17,191 bases of DNA, taken from NCBI RefSeq assembly GCF_000972705.2, contig NZ_LATL02000335.1:1-17191 (forward strand). Direction: 5' to 3'. The notes beneath the pieces are model-generated. The model searched no databases, was not told the origin of the DNA, and saw only the letters and a program-made list of their open reading frames with translations. The position numbers and the translations under genes were made by a program. This stretch comes from Limnoraphis robusta CS-951 (GTDB lineage: Bacteria > Cyanobacteriota > Cyanobacteriia > Cyanobacteriales > Microcoleaceae). Positions 1 to 6,948 of this stretch are shown one piece after another; positions within the stretch are counted from its first letter, which is position 1; each line of letters begins with the position of its first letter.

Positions 1-1382
1 CTGAACCCATTCCAACTGCATTTGGATTTGATTATCAGTTAGCAGAGGTGTTAGATTCCCTCACCGTTGAAATTGGGATAAAACCGGGTTCTAGTGACGT
101 TTTTGTTCCACGTTCTAGTATTGTCACAGGAACACCAGGAACTGAAGTCACGTTAGATGAATCTTGGTCATTTGCATTTAAAGATTACGCGGTTGAACAT
201 CAAGGTCAAAGCGTTATTGACTTATTGGTTAGCTACGATTATGTAGAAGGAATTGGGGAAAATGATCCCTTTGAATATCCAGACTTTACTCAAATTTCCA
301 ATTATGTTGAAGGGTTCTTAGCTAATTATCCCAATGAAACTGATTTCTGGGAAATCCTCAATAAAAATCTGGTGACAGACTTACTAACTCAACCCATTCC
401 GACTGCATTTGGATTTGATTATCAGTTAGCCAATGTCCTAGATTCTCTCACCGTTGAAATTGGGATAAAACCGGGTTCTAGTGACGTTTTTGTTCCACGT
501 TCTAGTATCGTCACAGGAACACCAGGAACAGAAGTTGCTTTAGATGAATCTTGGTCATTTGCATTAGAAAATTACGCGGTTGAACATCAAGGTCAAAGCG
601 TTATTGATCTCGTTGCCAGCTACGATTATGTAGAAGGAATTGGAAAAGATAATCCGTTTGAGTATCCAGATTTTACTCAAATTTTAAATTATGTTGAAGG
701 GTTCTTAGCTAATTATCCCAATGAAACTGATTTCTGGGAAATCCTCAATAAAAATCTGGTGACAGACTTACTAACTCAACCGATTCCCACTGAATTTGGA
801 TTTGATTATCAATTAGCAGAGGTGTTAGAATCCTTCACCATTGGAATTGGGATACAACCCGGTTCTTCAGGTGTCTTTATTCCTCGATCTAGTACAGTCA
901 CAGGAACACCAGGAACAGAAGTTGCTTTAGATGAATCTTGGTCATTTGCATTAGAAAATTACGCGGTTGAACATCAAGGTCAAAGCGTTATTGATCTCGT
1001 TGCCAGCTACGATTATGTCAACGGAATTGGAGAAAATAATCCGTTTGAGTATCCAGACTTTACTCAAATTTCCAATTACATTCAAGCGTTATTAGTCAAT
1101 TATCCCAATGAAACAGACTTCTGGGAAATCCTCAATAAAAATCTGGTGGCAGAGTTACTAACTCAACCGATTCCGACTGAATTTGGATTTGATTATCAGT
1201 TAGCAGAGGTGTTAGATTCCCTAAGCCTTGCAATTGGAATTCAACCCGGTTCTTCTAATATCTTTATTCCTCGATCTAGTAATGTTACAGGAACGTTGGT
1301 AGCCACAGCCGTACCTGAACCTGGAATGCTTCTCGGACTGGGTTGTATTACAATCGTGGGAATACTGAAGAGAAAAGCTTAG
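1..1382 (+). CDS. PEP-CTERM surface/exported protein with 129-residue tandem repeats (5' end missing)
   Basis: The reading frame is already open at the left edge (first full codon at base 3) and reads straight through repeat sequence, so the true start lies upstream; the GTG at 48 is inside a repeat and is not a credible start. The visible product is three complete 129-residue units plus a fourth cut after about 28 residues. It then ends in a PEP-CTERM tail: the VPEP motif, a hydrophobic stretch and a basic KRK end. In known PEP-CTERM proteins this signal sends an exported protein to an exosortase, which cleaves and anchors or releases it at the cell surface or in the extracellular matrix. 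I do not recognise the repeat domain; each unit contains conserved segments such as PGSS, VTGTPGTEV, DESWSF and NETDFWEILNKNL. An extracellular structural or adhesive role is inference. No exosortase gene is visible here. Confidence 0.85.
   Translation, partial: EPIPTAFGFDYQLAEVLDSLTVEIGIKPGSSDVFVPRSSIVTGTPGTEVTLDESWSFAFKDYAVEHQGQSVIDLLVSYDYVEGIGENDPFEYPDFTQISNYVEGFLANYPNETDFWEILNKNLVTDLLTQPIPTAFGFDYQLANVLDSLTVEIGIKPGSSDVFVPRSSIVTGTPGTEVALDESWSFALENYAVEHQGQSVIDLVASYDYVEGIGKDNPFEYPDFTQILNYVEGFLANYPNETDFWEILNKNLVTDLLTQPIPTEFGFDYQLAEVLESFTIGIGIQPGSSGVFIPRSSTVTGTPGTEVALDESWSFALENYAVEHQGQSVIDLVASYDYVNGIGENNPFEYPDFTQISNYIQALLVNYPNETDFWEILNKNLVAELLTQPIPTEFGFDYQLAEVLDSLSLAIGIQPGSSNIFIPRSSNVTGTLVATAVPEPGMLLGLGCITIVGILKRKA
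3..1295 (+). repeat. 387-bp in-frame tandem repeat array
   Basis: Units begin at the leucine codons at 51, 438, 825 and 1212, exactly 387 bp (129 codons) apart. Bases 3-50 are the tail of a further unit, so the array continues left of the window. The fourth unit breaks off after VTGT at about 1295, where the PEP-CTERM tail starts. Identity between units is very high at DNA level, including silent positions, but in patches. Units 1 and 2 share their first part (IKPGSSDVFVPRSS), while units 2 and 3 share the middle (codons for ALENYAVEHQGQSVIDLVAS). This patchwork is expected from recent unequal crossing-over or gene conversion. Confidence 0.9.
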
Positions 1383-1434
1383 ACTCAGCATAAATTGAGC
1401 AAATTATCAGATTTAAGTGTTACAATTATTGATG

Positions 1435-1464
1435 GTAAAAGAGGGTAAAACTGCCTTCTTTTAC
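1435..1464 (+). terminator. Possible terminator hairpin after the PEP-CTERM gene
   Basis: GTAAAAGAGG (1435-1444) pairs with CCTTCTTTTAC (1454-1464) with one bulged base and a 9-nt loop, about 50 bp after the stop codon. The following bases (TGTTTTCC) are only weakly T-rich, so intrinsic termination is plausible but not certain. Confidence 0.4.
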
Positions 1465-1547
1465 TGTTTTCCAAGGCGTAGATTTGTCTTGCATGAGATT
1501 TCAAAAAAATAGGATAGGCTCAACCCACCCTAGTCTTTTATTTGAGG

Positions 1548-1649
1548 TATAGCAGTCAGTGCTGGTATCTTTACAAGCAGCAAGTTTCATTTGAACACAA
1601 AGACACAAAGAACACAAATTAGTTGTAAACACGCTTGCTTACTGCTATA
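1548..1649. repeat. Short element with TATAGCAGT terminal inverted repeats (copy 1)
   Basis: The stretch begins with TATAGCAGT (1548-1556) and ends with its exact reverse complement ACTGCTATA (1641-1649), giving a 102-bp unit. Its interior has A-rich repeats (ACACAAAGACACAAAG). A second unit with the same ends (one base shorter per side) is at 6787-6892. It has no coding capacity. It may be a non-autonomous MITE-like element or a dispersed cyanobacterial repeat; no target duplication is evident. Most of the rest of the 1383-1661 spacer holds the hairpin above and an AACCCACCCTAG fragment of a kind often scattered in cyanobacterial spacers. Confidence 0.45.
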
Positions 1650-1661
1650 ACAATCTTACGG

Positions 1662-2609
1662 TTAAAAGGGCTTTTTCAACTCAGAATTCTGTAGATTATT
1701 ATCCCCAACAATTGCCTTCATTCCCTCAATTGTTGCGGGAATACTACGCGGATCAATAAACATCACTTTGCTACTTTCGCTATTGCCAATTGCGGTTCCC
1801 ATATCCATATAACCTTGAGCCAGTAAAAATTGCAAGGCTTCATAAGCTTTGGGATCATTGCTGAGAACTTTGGTAATAATTTGCAGGGCTTCGGCGGTTG
1901 CATGGGCTTTCAACACTTGGGTTTGACGTAGGGCTTGGGCTTCTAAAATCATCGCCTTTTGATGGGCTTCTGCATCCAAAACTTGGGCTTCTGCATGACC
2001 TCGCGCACTATTAATCGCAGAATCTCGTTCACCTTCAGACTTTAAAATCGCCGCCCGTTTTTGTCGTTCCGCCGACATTTGTAACTCCATTGCATCCATT
2101 ACCGCTTTCGCCGGACAAATATCGCGTAACTCTACCCGAGTCACTTTCACGCCCCAAGGATCAGTGGCAATATCAAGATCTCGTAATAAGATTTCATTGA
2201 CTTCTGTACGGGCGGTAAAGGTTTGATCGAGTTCAAGTTGACCCATTTCTGAACGAATTTGAGTGCGGACTAAATTCTCCATCGCCGCTTGCAAATTATT
2301 GACTTTGTAGCAGGCTTTTTCTAAGTCCATAATTCGCCAATAAACAACCGCATCCACACTAATCGAAACATTATCTCGAGTAATACATTGTTGGGGAGGA
2401 ATGTCTAAAACTTGTTCTCGAATCGTTTCTTTATAGGCGACTCGATCCAAAAAAGGAACCACAAAACTTAAGCCAGGTTTCAGCTTTCGACCGTTATATC
2501 TTCCCAGGGTTTCAACTAACGCTTCATCACCTTGGTTGACAATTTTGACCGCTCCAGCCAGACCCGAACCTCCCAAAGCCAGCATGATCAGTAAAAAGAA
2601 TTGTTCCAT
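1662..2609 (-). CDS. SPFH/band-7 domain protein (paraslipin, stomatin-like)
   Basis: This 315-residue protein has an N-terminal hydrophobic segment (residues about 3-22) that anchors it in a membrane. It is followed by a band-7/SPFH domain (about 22-180) with the family-typical stretch [20 protein letters not shown] and [12 protein letters not shown]. An alanine- and glutamate-rich coiled coil (about 180-245; [20 protein letters not shown]) and a C-terminal tail complete it. Paraslipins oligomerise into membrane-bound scaffolds and organise membrane microdomains or assist membrane-protein quality control. The ATG start at 2609 is supported by a GAGGT ribosome binding site about 8-10 bases upstream. 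The gene lies 169 bp downstream of the nfeD-like gene on the same strand, and SPFH-NfeD pairing is a recurrent partnership in prokaryotes. Length is normal and nothing looks broken. The family call is secure; the cellular role is inferred. Confidence 0.92.
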   Translation of the reverse strand: MEQFFLLIMLALGGSGLAGAVKIVNQGDEALVETLGRYNGRKLKPGLSFVVPFLDRVAYKETIREQVLDIPPQQCITRDNVSISVDAVVYWRIMDLEKACYKVNNLQAAMENLVRTQIRSEMGQLELDQTFTARTEVNEILLRDLDIATDPWGVKVTRVELRDICPAKAVMDAMELQMSAERQKRAAILKSEGERDSAINSARGHAEAQVLDAEAHQKAMILEAQALRQTQVLKAHATAEALQIITKVLSNDPKAYEALQFLLAQGYMDMGTAIGNSESSKVMFIDPRSIPATIEGMKAIVGDNNLQNSELKKPF

Positions 2610-2778
2610 TTTGAGTTACCTCAAGATTTAATAATGTTCAGTTAAACAAAAATAAGTTGAATTACTGATGACACAAATACCAAACTTAAACAAATTCTCC
2701 TCTGTTTATTGATCTACAGTTTAGAAAGCTTGCATCTCGGAAATCTCCAGTTTCGGAAAAAAATTCATTAAATCTTAA

Positions 2779-3216
2779 TCATTCTGAAGCATTCAGTAAC
2801 TTTTCTGAGATCACAATCAGGGTATTGCCTTCGCGTCCAATCACAATTACCCTTTGATGAGGAGCGATCGCCATTTCCCCCGCTTCCAAACGCGCTCGCC
2901 AAGAATTCCCTTCATACAAAACTCGACCCGTTTGACCGGGTAAAATTTCCGTTAAAGTTTCCGCTTCTTGTGCATCTTCAATCGTAGCAACTCGACGGTT
3001 CGGAAGCCATCGTCGTAGCCCAACAATTGAGCCTAGCGATAGGATCATCCACAGTAGCACTTGTAAGTTAGCATAGGGAACAATTAACGACACTCCAGCC
3101 ACGATTAGCGCACTGAATCCCATCATTAATTCAACAAATGCCGTCGGAACAAACAATTCCATCAAGCAGAGCAACAGTCCAGCCACTAACCAAAAGATTG
3201 TCGGATTGACTAACAT
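2779..3216 (-). CDS. NfeD-like membrane protein
   Basis: I chose the ATG at 3216 (145 residues) because it puts the hydrophobic segment at the N-terminus (MLVNPTIFWLVAGLLLCLME). The reading frame extends to an ATG at 3267, but the extra 17 residues (Cys- and His-containing, not hydrophobic) look unlike a natural N-terminus, and neither start has a clear ribosome binding site. Residues about 5-75 contain two to three membrane segments. The C-terminal part (about 90-140) looks like the soluble beta-barrel (OB-fold) domain of short NfeD proteins, with the GQTGRVLYEGNSWRA motif. NfeD-like proteins partner with SPFH proteins, and the SPFH gene follows directly downstream. This is the short form without the ClpP-like protease domain of long NfeDs. 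Confidence 0.88.
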   Translation of the reverse strand: MLVNPTIFWLVAGLLLCLMELFVPTAFVELMMGFSALIVAGVSLIVPYANLQVLLWMILSLGSIVGLRRWLPNRRVATIEDAQEAETLTEILPGQTGRVLYEGNSWRARLEAGEMAIAPHQRVIVIGREGNTLIVISEKLLNASE

Positions 3217-3353
3217 AGGCGATTCTTGGGAGAGAACGCAGGCATCAGCACCGCAGGGGTGACACATGAGCGATTGTTCTGCAATGGAGAGTAAAACTCA
3301 GAACAATCCAGCCTTGGGCTACAATCATTTTATCTTAATGAAGCGAGAAGACC

Positions 3354-3378
3354 CGCGCCATAAATAAAATGTTGGCGA
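3354..3378 (+). repeat. Left-end subterminal hairpin of the TnpB element
   Basis: CGCCA and TGGCG form an imperfect stem around an AT-rich 12-base loop. The sequence ACCCGCGCCA followed by GTTGGCG is repeated at the right end (4689-4716), which identifies both as the paired ends of one element. Confidence 0.7.
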
Positions 3379-3406
3379 CGTTCGGGAATCGCGACCAAAC
3401 AAACAA

Positions 3407-3433
3407 CTTACAAGTTTCGTGGTAAACTGTAAG
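3407..3433 (+). promoter_or_regulatory. Hairpin immediately upstream of the tnpB start codon
   Basis: CTTACA plus GTTT (3407-3417, one bulged A) pairs with AAACTGTAAG (3424-3433) around a 6-base loop, giving a 10-bp stem that ends two bases before the ATG at 3436. No ribosome binding site is exposed. A structure here would be expected to restrict ribosome access, as known for translation control in IS200. The effect in this element is inference. Confidence 0.45.
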
Positions 3434-3435
3434 AC

Positions 3436-4677
3436 ATGGTTGAAAAAGCTCTCAAATTTAGGTTCTATCCAACTCCTGAACAGGAAGATCTGTTGAGGAG
3501 GACATTGGGGTGCGTCCGTCTGGTGTACAACAAAGCACTGGCGGCGCGAACCGAAGCGTGGTATAAACAGAAAGAGCGGGTAGGGTATTCTCAAACTTCT
3601 TCGATGCTGACAAAGTGGAAAAAAGAGGAGGAATTAGACTTTTTAAACGAGGTCAGTAGTGTTCCGCTTCAGCAGAGTTTAAGGCACTTGCAAACCGCTT
3701 TTACCAACTTCTTTGCGGGTCGGACAAAATATCCCAACTTCAAGAAAAAACGTAACGGTGGAAGTGCGGAATTTAGTAAAGCTGCATTTAACTGGAAAAA
3801 CGGTCAAGTCTACATTGCCAAGTGCAAGGAGCCTCTATCAATTCGATGGAGCCGTCAGCTTCCTACAGGATGTAGTCCTTCTACTATCACAGTCAAATTA
3901 GACCCGAGTGGAAGATGGTTTGTTTCTTTGAGAATTGACGATTCAGTAGACCACAAACTGAAACCTGTCGATAAAAAAGTGGGAATTGATCTGGGAATTA
4001 CCAGTCTGTTCACCACGTCTGATGGTGTGAAAGTTTATAATCCCAAGCACTTTGATAAGCTATATAAAAAACTTCGACTTGCTCAAAAGTCTTTAAGCCG
4101 GAAAATCAAAGGTTCTCTGAATAGAGAGAAAGCCCGGGTTAAAGTAGCTCGAATAAGCGCAAAAATTGCCGATACTCGCCGTGATTATACTCACAAGCTA
4201 ACCACTCAACTAATTCGTGAAAATCAAACGATAGTAGTTGAAGATTTGGCTGTAAAGAACATGGTCAAAAACCATAAGCTAGCTAGAGCAATCAGCGATG
4301 CGAACTGGGGAGAACTTGTCCGACAACTCACTTACAAAGCTGAGTGGTACGGAAGAGAATTAATCAAAATAGATCGTTGGTTTCCCAGTTCAAAGCGATG
4401 CTCGAATTGTGGGTATATCGCCGAAAAAATGCCGTTGAATATCAGAGAGTGGGATTGTCCTAAGTGCAATTCTCACCACGACCGCGATATTAACGCCTCA
4501 ATTAATATTTTGGCTGCGGGACTCGCAGTGTCAGCGCCACTTGCTCTACTTGGGGAGACCCCAAGACCGCAGTGGCTTGTCTGTGGAGCCACCGTAAGAG
4601 CCGAACAGAATAAATCTGTTAAGCCAGGTGCGAAAAGCTCTTCAAGCAAGAGAAAGAAGCAGAAACCCAAGTTGTGA
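3436..4677 (+). CDS. tnpB: TnpB RNA-guided nuclease, IS200/IS605 family
   Basis: This full-length 413-residue TnpB is the ancestor-type relative of Cas12. The N-terminus has the helix-turn-helix-like start typical of the family (LKFRFYPTPEQEDLLRRTLG, then VRLVYNKAL at about 27-35). The RuvC-like core is intact: Asp185 in KVGIDLGITS, Glu269 in IVVEDLAVKNM, and the Asp349/Asp351 pair in HDRDINASINI. A zinc finger lies between the last two motifs, with Cys322, Cys325, Cys341 and Cys344. TnpB uses an RNA from the 3' part of its own element to guide DNA cleavage at sites resembling the empty donor site, which favours retention of the element. A basic C-terminal extension of about 55 residues follows the last RuvC motif and overlaps the predicted guide-RNA scaffold. 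No stop codon or frameshift is seen, so the protein may be active. Confidence 0.93.
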   Translation: MVEKALKFRFYPTPEQEDLLRRTLGCVRLVYNKALAARTEAWYKQKERVGYSQTSSMLTKWKKEEELDFLNEVSSVPLQQSLRHLQTAFTNFFAGRTKYPNFKKKRNGGSAEFSKAAFNWKNGQVYIAKCKEPLSIRWSRQLPTGCSPSTITVKLDPSGRWFVSLRIDDSVDHKLKPVDKKVGIDLGITSLFTTSDGVKVYNPKHFDKLYKKLRLAQKSLSRKIKGSLNREKARVKVARISAKIADTRRDYTHKLTTQLIRENQTIVVEDLAVKNMVKNHKLARAISDANWGELVRQLTYKAEWYGRELIKIDRWFPSSKRCSNCGYIAEKMPLNIREWDCPKCNSHHDRDINASINILAAGLAVSAPLALLGETPRPQWLVCGATVRAEQNKSVKPGAKSSSSKRKKQKPKL

Positions 4678-4730
4678 GGCGTAGGGTACCCGCGCCAAAA
4701 ACGAATGTGTTGGCGTCGAGAGGAGGTCAA
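4536..4730 (+). ncRNA. Predicted omega RNA (reRNA) scaffold of the TnpB element
   Basis: The 3' end of tnpB carries a strong nested stem. GCCACT (4536-4541) pairs with AGTGGC (4571-4576), and within it CTTGGGG (4549-4555) pairs with CCCCAAG (4559-4565) around a 3-base AGA loop. The right-end hairpin follows at 4693-4715. In studied TnpB systems the guide RNA scaffold runs from the 3' part of the gene to the element's right end, and the adjacent flanking bases act as guide. On that model the guide would begin about 4731 (ATTTGAATTTTTC). The 5' end given is simply the first strong stem; the RNA itself is inferred. Confidence 0.45.
4689..4716 (+). repeat. Right-end subterminal hairpin of the TnpB element
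   Basis: CGCCAA (4693-4698) pairs with TTGGCG (4710-4715) around an 11-base loop, just after the tnpB stop codon. It matches the left-end hairpin in sequence and orientation. Confidence 0.7.
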
Positions 4731-4776
4731 ATTTGAATTTTTCTAAGTTGAGTCCTTAAGCAATATATCTTGACGA

Positions 4777-6711
4777 GTGTCTTTACAAAAACTATTCCAA
4801 ATTAGCAGTGCATCACAGCCACCAATGTACTGCCCAAACCCGACCTGTCCTCAGCCTCGCAACGCCATCGGTTCTCAAGTTTGCGAGACTTGTCAAACTC
4901 AACTGAATTATCGCTATCTGTGGGCGATGGGTTCAGCCGCTAGTCAAATTCAACCGGGACAGACTGTCGGAAATCGCTATTATGTGGGTGCGCCTCAGAT
5001 TTGGCTGGATACCAAACCTGCCGTACCTCCGACTATTCCTAACTCGGTGACAGACGCGATTTTGCCTTATTTGTACCTGCATCCCTATCGCCTGCATCTT
5101 CCGGGAGTTCACGGGATTTATCATTTGGGTGCAGCCCATGAAGGGGAAGAGATTTTATTATTGGATAATATTCCGGTTGATGCTAGAGGTAGCCTTTTGC
5201 CTTCGATGGTGGAAGTTTGGCCGAAAACGAAAACTGTTCGTCAGGTGTATTGGTTGTGGCAAATGTTGCAACTTTGGACTCCGTTATCTCAACAAGGTAC
5301 GGCTTACAGTCTCTTGGTTAAGGATAATATTCGCACCGATGGTTGGCGGATTAGATTAATGCAATTGCATCAGGGAAAAGTGCAGCCGACTTTGAAAGAT
5401 TTGGCTGAATTTTGGTCGGCTTTTATTGAAACGGCTCACGATGAAGTGCAGAAACCTTTGCAAGAGATTTATAAACTCATGCAAGTTTCTCACCCCTCTT
5501 TAGAAACGATTACTGATAAACTGAATCACATTTTGTTACAACAGGCGGCTCAATTGCCTTTACATTTAGCCGTTGCAGGTCACAGTGATACGGGGCCTGT
5601 GCGATCGCATAATGAAGATAGTTGTTATCCGACCAAGGCCGATTTAGAACAGGTTGATAGTTATCCCAATTATCAGTTAATTCCTCATTTAAGTCTGGTT
5701 TGTGATGGAGTTGGGGGTCACGATGGCGGAGAAGTTGCTAGTCAATTAGCGGTGAAATCAATTAAACCCTTGATGGCGACTTTTTTAGCAGAAATTACCT
5801 CACAAGATGGCTTAACACCCCCGGAGTTAATTATCGATCAACTGCAAGAAATTACCCGTGTTGTTAATAATGTGATTTCCGCTCAAAATAACGAACAAAA
5901 ACGGGAGTTACGCCAACGCATGGGAACAACGTTAGTCCTGGCGTTACAACTGCCTCAAAAGTTGAAAACGGCTCAAGGTTCTGAGTTGAAAAATGCTCAC
6001 GAATTGTATATTGTTAATGTTGGTGATAGTCGGGCTTATTGGATGACTCGTGATTCTTGTCAAGCCCTAACGGTTGATGATGATGTGGCAACAAGAGAAG
6101 TTAAATATGGTAACAGTCTCTATTGGGAAGCCTCTCAACGTCGAGATGCAGGGGCGTTAACTCAAGCGGTTGGAACCCGAGAAGCCGAATTTTTGCGCCC
6201 AACGGTACAGCGATTTATTATCGAAGAAGATGGTTTATTATTGTTATGTTCTGATGGCTTAAGTGATAATGATTGGGTCGAAAAATCTTGGGCGGCTTAT
6301 GCCCCTGCGGTGTTACAAGGTGAAAAGTCTTTAGAGTCTGCCGTTGAAGGCTGGGTTAATTTAGCGAATACTCACAATGGTCACGATAATACTTCGGTTG
6401 TCTTAACGTATTGCGGGGTTTCACCTCAAAAATTAATTCTGATTGATACCGCAGCAAAACCCAGTATTCCTGATGAGATTGAGTCGGAACTCACAGAAGC
6501 TTCTAAGGCATTAATGTATGATGAGGAAGAATCAGAAAAGCAACCCCAACCTCAAAGTTTGGGTTTGAAGAAATGGCAACAAATTCTACTCGTTCTTGGA
6601 ATTGCAGTCTTAGTGATTGGTGGGGGTTTAGCGATTTGGTTCCAGGTTAATCGTTCAACTGAACCTGAACCTCAAAAGGAAACCGTACAAAGAAACTTGA
6701 AAAATAGTTAA
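4777..6711 (+). CDS. Zinc-ribbon PP2C-type Ser/Thr phosphatase with C-terminal membrane anchor
   Basis: The N-terminal cysteine module (residues about 19-38, CPNPTCPQ then CETCQTQL) resembles a zinc ribbon. Residues about 45-260 are a conserved-looking linker I cannot assign. A PPM/PP2C phosphatase domain spans about 266-560 with the metal-binding motifs in order: SDTGPVRSHNEDS, CDGVGGHDGG, VNVGDSRAYW (about 415), CSDGLSDNDW and GHDNTSVVL (about 534). One membrane helix lies at about 599-625, then a short polar tail. The enzyme should remove phosphate from Ser/Thr residues using two metal ions, probably opposing Hanks-type kinases; none is in the window. The GTG at 4777 (644 residues) lacks a good ribosome binding site. 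An in-frame ATG at 4825 (628 residues), just before the cysteine module, is an equally likely start. The TnpB element ends about 45 bp upstream, so its native promoter may have been displaced. Confidence 0.9.
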   Translation: MSLQKLFQISSASQPPMYCPNPTCPQPRNAIGSQVCETCQTQLNYRYLWAMGSAASQIQPGQTVGNRYYVGAPQIWLDTKPAVPPTIPNSVTDAILPYLYLHPYRLHLPGVHGIYHLGAAHEGEEILLLDNIPVDARGSLLPSMVEVWPKTKTVRQVYWLWQMLQLWTPLSQQGTAYSLLVKDNIRTDGWRIRLMQLHQGKVQPTLKDLAEFWSAFIETAHDEVQKPLQEIYKLMQVSHPSLETITDKLNHILLQQAAQLPLHLAVAGHSDTGPVRSHNEDSCYPTKADLEQVDSYPNYQLIPHLSLVCDGVGGHDGGEVASQLAVKSIKPLMATFLAEITSQDGLTPPELIIDQLQEITRVVNNVISAQNNEQKRELRQRMGTTLVLALQLPQKLKTAQGSELKNAHELYIVNVGDSRAYWMTRDSCQALTVDDDVATREVKYGNSLYWEASQRRDAGALTQAVGTREAEFLRPTVQRFIIEEDGLLLLCSDGLSDNDWVEKSWAAYAPAVLQGEKSLESAVEGWVNLANTHNGHDNTSVVLTYCGVSPQKLILIDTAAKPSIPDEIESELTEASKALMYDEEESEKQPQPQSLGLKKWQQILLVLGIAVLVIGGGLAIWFQVNRSTEPEPQKETVQRNLKNS

Positions 6712-6728
6712 ATCCTGATATTTTTAGG

Positions 6729-6761
6729 GGCGCACTCGGTTTGCGCCTATCGGAATTTTTT
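6729..6761 (+). terminator. Possible terminator of the PP2C gene
   Basis: GGCGCA (6729-6734) pairs with TGCGCC (6742-6747) around a 7-base loop, 18 bp after the stop. A run of six T follows at 6756-6761 but is separated from the stem by 8 bases, so it is an imperfect intrinsic terminator. Confidence 0.45.
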
Positions 6762-6786
6762 AGCCAATAATTTAAGCCTGATAATG

Positions 6787-6892
6787 TATAGCAGAAGTCA
6801 GGAGACAGGAGACAGGAGACAGAATTGAAACCTTTATCATAAAAGGATTTGACAGAAAAACAGTGTCCTAATCAAAGGCTTCGACTGCTATA
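6787..6892. repeat. Short element with TATAGCAG terminal inverted repeats (copy 2), containing a 7-bp tandem repeat
   Basis: TATAGCAG (6787-6794) and CTGCTATA (6885-6892) are exact inverted repeats bounding 106 bp. Inside, CAGGAGA is repeated three times and begun a fourth (6799-6822). The ends match those of the element at 1548-1649, while the interiors differ. It lies between convergent genes and has no reading frame of note. Confidence 0.45.
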
Positions 6893-6948
6893 TAACACAG
6901 AGAAAAATTAAGCTTTTCAAAAATAAGTGAAAAATATTATCAATAAAA

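Larger units (their letters stand above)
3340..4730 (+). mobile_element. TnpB-only IS200/IS605-family (IS1341-type) insertion element
   Basis: The unit consists of one tnpB gene flanked by two matching subterminal hairpins in the same orientation. The left has CGCCA (3356-3360) pairing with TGGCG (3373-3377); the right has CGCCAA (4693-4698) pairing with TTGGCG (4710-4715). Both are preceded by ACCCG or CCCG and both have an AT-rich loop ending in GTTGGCG. Such end hairpins are what the Y1 transposase TnpA recognises in this family. No tnpA is present, so any movement would need a TnpA supplied in trans. The right boundary is set tentatively at the TCAA at 4727-4730, by analogy with known family members; the left boundary is uncertain by about 20 bp. 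The element lies between the divergent nfeD-like and PP2C genes. Confidence 0.8.

Noticed and set aside
1590..1620. ACACAAAG-type direct repeats considered as a CRISPR array
   Set aside because: Units are under 10 bp with no spacers; they fit simple dispersed cyanobacterial repeats.
3325..3594. Minus-strand frame of 89 codons over the left end of the TnpB element and the start of tnpB
   Set aside because: It overlaps the secure tnpB gene and both left-end hairpins, and has no family resemblance or ribosome binding site.
6799..6822. CAGGAGA tandem repeat considered as a protein-binding iteron or origin
   Set aside because: Only about 3.4 copies, no replication gene nearby, and it lies inside an inverted-repeat element.
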